Source: Physocladia obscura
Lineage: Eukaryota; Chytridiomycota; Chytridiomycetes; Chytridiales; Chytriomycetaceae
Direction of reading: 5' to 3'
NCBI GenBank assembly: GCA_027596945.1
Contig: JADGJH010001215.1
Location: 1 to 11,275, forward strand
Length of the DNA stretch: 11,275 nt
Both the position numbers and the translations under genes were made by a program. Position 1 is the stretch's first letter. Each line of letters begins with the position of its first letter. Shown here piece by piece: positions 7,752 to 11,275 of the stretch. The notes beneath the pieces were generated by a model, which had not been told where the DNA came from, did not search any database, and saw nothing but the letters and a program-made list of their open reading frames with translations.

Positions 7752-7973
7752 CTCTGTTCTGTTCTAAAAATAAAATATACTTTTTCCTCCTTGAAATCTC
7801 TTCCATCGTCTATCCTCAACCGACTGACTCCTCAAGGCCCTGCTCCTGCGTCTCCAACATTCCCGTCAGCGCTTCTCAACAGATGGTCCACTAATGCAAA
7901 ACTGCGAAAAGCCAAACAAAAATTTGGGAGAAAATGCTTACTGAACCACACCAGCCAATCTGACTTCCAGTGA
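7752..7973 (+). other. Protein-like open stretch without a start codon
   Basis: A frame opens after TAA at 7749-7751 and runs to TGA at 7971-7973. Its second half has a mixed, coding-like composition, including a loose internal duplication (PSSILNRLT and PSALLNRWS) and a basic segment (KLRKAKQKFGRK). No ATG lies in the frame and no family is recognised. It could be an orphan exon or the remnant of a mobile-element or host gene, or chance. Confidence 0.15.
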
Positions 7974-8218
7974 GATGCTTGCTGGTAACAAGAAAGTTAA
8001 AGGGCTGTTCTATTGTGTTACAGAAGTTATATTTGAAATTTATAATTTAATCTGTCCAGAACTGCAAGAAGAGATCCAATAAAATTTAATTGATAGAGAT
8101 GATTCCAATGGTTGTTATACATTATCATTGTCTATGAGTGCATCAACACTGCAAACTCATTTTTTGTGAACAGCTCTGGAAGAAAATATCCCAAGGCAGG
8201 AAAATGGAAAAGTATGAA

Positions 8219-8430
8219 ACTTGCTTCTTTTACCTGTTTATTTCTTTTGTTTTACATGATTATTTTTGTTTGTCTTTTTTCTCTTTTTTCGTATTTTTGC
8301 CTAGTTTTTTACTATTTATTCTTCAAGTTAGGGTCTTTTGGTTTTTTTATTTTATCTGATTTGGGTCGTTTTTGGAGCTTCTGCCTATTTATTTGCATTT
8401 TCCACATCTTTAAACTATTATTTTTGCTTT
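8219..8430. repeat. T-rich low-complexity block
   Basis: Roughly 200 bases dominated by T with scattered G and C (repeated TTTTGTTT, TCTTTTTT, TTTATTT). Two overlapping plus-strand frames run through it as almost pure F/L/Y/I, which is what T-rich DNA gives by composition. I do not read it as a membrane protein. Confidence 0.6.
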
Positions 8431-8999
8431 TGAACTGACTTTACTGTATTTGAAGCTATTCATGTCTTGTCCTCTATTTTAAACCCACAGCAACTTTAAT
8501 CATTATTGAAGATTCTGCTCATTTATTTGCACGCTATACAACCAAGCACCACACGAATTACCTTTACAAGGAGAACTCCGTTGAATCTATATCCCTATAA
8601 CAGTGTGGAAAGCTTGCTTGAGCAAGACAAAATACAAGAATGTGTAAGTAGAAAAACAGTAAATATATTAGAGAAGGTCGACAAGAGATTCATCTGATTG
8701 AAGAACAAGAATAAAACAGGCATAAAGAAGAAAACAATAAATCAAAGTATTGGAGGAAGAATTGCAATAAATGACCAGCAGAAACTTTGAAAAAGGGCAG
8801 ATCAGCAATTTGATTACGAGTGATAGGCTGGTATGCAATTAAGATATAGGTACAATCAATTTTGTGAAATAGTCTTATTAAAATTGGAATTTGCTTTATT
8901 TTCTAATTACCAGTGTGTTCATGAGCCATGTCACATTTTTTAATCATTTTTGTTATCCAATGAGTTTAAATTGATTTCTAGGGCTTACTTGAATAAAAG

Positions 9000-9033
9000 T
9001 GACAAAGTCAGTCGGTCAATAGGGTAAACTGAC
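9000..9033. promoter_or_regulatory. Cluster of TGAC/GTCA half-sites before the beta-glucosidase
   Basis: TGACAAAGTCA (9000-9010) is a palindrome of two TGAC half-sites with a 3-nt spacer. It is followed by GTCA (9015-9018) and TGAC (9030-9033). Four half-sites of the bZIP type thus fall in 34 bp, about 150-190 bp before the beta-glucosidase start. The spacing is not that of a classical AP-1 or CRE site, so binding by the neighbouring bZIP protein is only a possibility. Confidence 0.22.
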
Positions 9034-9185
9034 AATTACTTTCTGCAATGACTTTGAATTTTTAGCCTACCGAATTTAACAAATTAAATCATAAGCCAAG
9101 AAATACTTTGATTGGGATGGTTGATTTGCCAAATCAAAAAATAATTAAAATTTTTCAGTTGGCAATTTTGACTAAAAACAACAAA

Positions 9186-11275
9186 ATGGTGAGAAATATT
9201 AGCTGGACGGAAGCATACGAAAGAGCCACGGAAATACTCGTAACACTCTCGGTCGAAGATAAAGCAAAACTGGGTGCGGGAAAGGGTTGGGGTGCTCATT
9301 CCAAGGAAAAATATCCGGTTGGCTTTATTGGACCGATTGATGCCATTCCAAACTTTAAGGGGCTTGCGCTGCAAGATGCTCCAACTGGAATTCGCTTTGC
9401 AGTCGGCGTCTCGGCTTTTCCGTCATCAATGTACGCGTGTCTTTGGTTCTTTGCCTTGATTACCCTTCGTCACTAGTATCTCATCACGTTACCATGTTGT
9501 CCAAATCACAGCAACGTTGCAAGCACCTTCGACAAAGATCTGATGCTTAAGCATGGAATCGCTATTGGAGAAGAAGCGCGCGGAAAAGGTTTAGTTATTC
9601 GTTGATCGCGTCATCATTTAATAATTTAGGTGTTCATATTTGGCTCGGACCATGTGTAAACATGGCCCGATCGCCGCTTGGTGGACGTATTTGGGAAGCG
9701 CAAGGGGCTGACCCATATCTTGCGGGAGTCTCTGCCGCCCTCCAGATTAAAGGTGTCCAAAGCAATGGCATCATTGCAACTGTCAAACATTTCATTCTCA
9801 ACGACCAAGAATTTGCGCGCAATACGCAAAACTCAATCATCGATGATCGTACTTTGCGCGAAATATATATAAAACCATTTCAAATGTCTGTGGATGCTGG
9901 TGTTGGCGCAGTCATGACTTCATGTACCTGAGTTTTTTTGTTTTTGTTTTCCTAACACATCAAAATACAGACAATAAAGTATTCGGAGAATACGCTGGTC
10001 AAAGCAAGTTTGTTATCACTGATCTGTTAAAAACCGAGATTGGCTTCAAAGGTCTCGTCATGACAGACTGGTGGGGTGCGAATTCAAGAACGTCCAGGGG
10101 CGATGTTGCCTCTATTGCAAATTCTGGGCTTGATATGATAATGCCTGGTGACGAAGAGTTTGCTGACATGACACAAATCTGGGGAGATGGTAAACTCGCG
10201 CATCTTGTCACCGAAGGAAAAGTCTCACAGGAGAGGTTGGATGACATCGCGACCCGTGTTCTTGCTACATGGATTAAAGCCGGACAAAACGACGGTACTT
10301 TTCCAGAATGTGATGTTGGTGCTTCAGGAAAGCGAGACGTTCAAGGCAATCATAAAAATTTTATCCGTGAGGTGGGGGCTGCTTCAACTATTTTGCTGAA
10401 AAACGATGGCTCGTTGCCAATCGCGAAGGCGGTCAAAAAGATTGCTGTGATTGGAACAGATGCAGCTGCACCAAAAAACGGAGTTTATGGAGGCGCAGCT
10501 AAAAAGTTAGTCACTATTTCATTTTCAATCCTCAATATTTTCCGAAAATAACAGGGAAGGCGAACCGTTTTCTGACCACGGATGTGTTGATGGTACAGTC
10601 GCACAAGGATGGGGATCAGGAACCACAAATTTTCCATACATAATCGCTGTAAGTTCTAATTGCAATTAATCACCTAAATTAATTTTTGTGATAGCCTGTT
10701 GATGGTATTAAATCCTACGCATGCAACAACGGAATCGAAGTTGTTTCATCGCTGACGAATTCTGTTGAAGAAGCTGCATTGGCGGCAAAAGACGCTGATA
10801 TTGCCATTGTGTTTGTCTACGCAAACTCGGGTGAAAGTTATATCACTTTTGGTGAAACTATTGAGGGTGACCGAATCAGTTTAAATCTTTGGGCTGGTGG
10901 AAACGAACTAGTTGAAGCCACAGCCAATGTTCAAAAAACAATCGTTGTAATTCACGCACCAGGGGCTGTCAACGTGCCGTGGCGTCATCACGAAAATATT
11001 GTTGGCGTAAGTTGACGTTAAAATATCTTCACTGTTTAAAAAACTAAAATTTCTTGCAGATAATTTTTGCCGGATTTCCAGGCCAAGAAACTGGAAACTC
11101 AATCGCCGATGTTTTATTTGGAAAAACTAATCCAAGCGGCCGACTTCCCTTTACAATCAATAATCTTGAGTCTGATTATGGCACCAGTATCATTACTGCA
11201 AATGAGAATGTGTATACTGAAGGCTTATACTTTGACTATCGCCGCAACGACAAATTCTCCATCCAGCCAGCGTAT
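9186..11275 (+). CDS. Glycoside hydrolase family 3 beta-glucosidase, seven exons, truncated at the right edge
   Basis: Hydrolyses terminal beta-glucosidic bonds, typically of cellobiose and related oligosaccharides. Exons: 9186-9430, 9512-9588, 9630-9923, 9971-10505, 10555-10648, 10695-11006, 11060-11275 onward; introns of 81, 41, 47, 49, 46 and 53 nt. Every junction restores family sequence, for example [35 protein letters not shown] and [12 protein letters not shown]. 591 codons lie in the window. Visible motifs: [20 protein letters not shown], nucleophile D238 (10066-10068) in [10 protein letters not shown], candidate acid/base E462 (10833-10835) in NSGESYITF, and [17 protein letters not shown] then NPSGRLPFT of the C-terminal domain, ending in [10 protein letters not shown]. 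Any fibronectin type III domain would lie outside the window. ATG 9186 is chosen because it sits just before [11 protein letters not shown] 9117 is an in-frame alternative, and a TTTTTCAG at 9152-9159 could be an acceptor for an unseen first exon. No signal peptide is visible with either start. Confidence 0.95.

Larger units (their letters stand above)
7686..9185. promoter_or_regulatory. Divergent intergenic region between the bZIP and beta-glucosidase genes
   Basis: About 1.5 kb of mostly AT-rich DNA that must hold the promoters of both flanking genes, transcribed away from each other. It contains a less AT-rich island (7752-7973), a strongly T-rich block (8219-8430), a CCAAT box near 8957 and a cluster of TGAC half-sites (9000-9033). 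I found no complete gene on either strand. Several open frames of 60 to 108 codons occur, but they lack ATG starts, splice partners or recognisable motifs. Confidence 0.6.

Noticed and set aside
8112..8438. A 108-codon plus-strand frame that looks like a multi-pass membrane protein
   Set aside because: The hydrophobic part is pure T-rich low complexity. A second frame over the same bases looks equally hydrophobic, and there is no splice context or recognised motif.
8928..8963. Short hydrophobic frame MSHFLIIFVIQ as a signal-peptide exon for the beta-glucosidase
   Set aside because: It stops after 11 codons and no donor-acceptor pair connects it in frame to the beta-glucosidase start without stops.
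9471..9476. In-frame stops in the beta-glucosidase (near 9474, 9929 and 10549) suggesting a pseudogene
   Set aside because: Each lies in an AT-rich segment with GT...AG borders whose removal restores the family sequence exactly, so they are intronic.

Overview
The window looks like nuclear DNA of a fungus. It is AT-rich and carries a Zn(II)2Cys6 transcription factor (a family largely confined to fungi) and a Yap-like bZIP factor. Ten confidently placed introns of only 41 to 81 nt interrupt three of the genes, nearly all with GT...AG borders that restore conserved protein motifs. I lean towards an early-diverging (zoosporic or zygomycete-like) lineage from the look of the bZIP and kinase proteins, but that is an impression and not something shown here. 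No rRNA, tRNA, CRISPR array or intact mobile element is visible.

Layout from left to right: an (ATT)25 microsatellite at the edge (1-75); a doubtful terminal exon of a gene entering from the left (177-304); an intronless serine/threonine protein kinase on + (417-1610); a doubtful two-exon small gene on + (1730-2156); a decayed fragment of a fungal transcription factor on - (2308-3021); an apparently intact transcription factor on - with two tandem Zn2Cys6 clusters and one intron (3029-5048); about 1 kb of non-coding DNA with a CCG-N9-CGG palindrome and an E-box/CCAAT/TATA cluster; a four-exon bZIP factor on - (6052-7685); about 1.5 kb of AT-rich divergent intergenic DNA; and a seven-exon glycoside hydrolase family 3 beta-glucosidase on +, cut off by the right edge (9186-11275).

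The clearest non-routine signal is the pair at 2308-5048. Directly behind the stop codon of the twin-zinc-cluster factor lies a same-strand remnant whose translation matches the middle region of that same factor, with at least one single-base frameshift and an extra block of about 300 nt. This reads as an old tandem duplication of a regulator, one copy of which has lost its DNA-binding end and decayed.

Whether the two regulators and the kinase have anything to do with the beta-glucosidase is not shown. The bZIP gene and the beta-glucosidase gene are divergently arranged, and a cluster of TGAC half-sites lies in front of the beta-glucosidase, so a regulatory link is possible but inferred.
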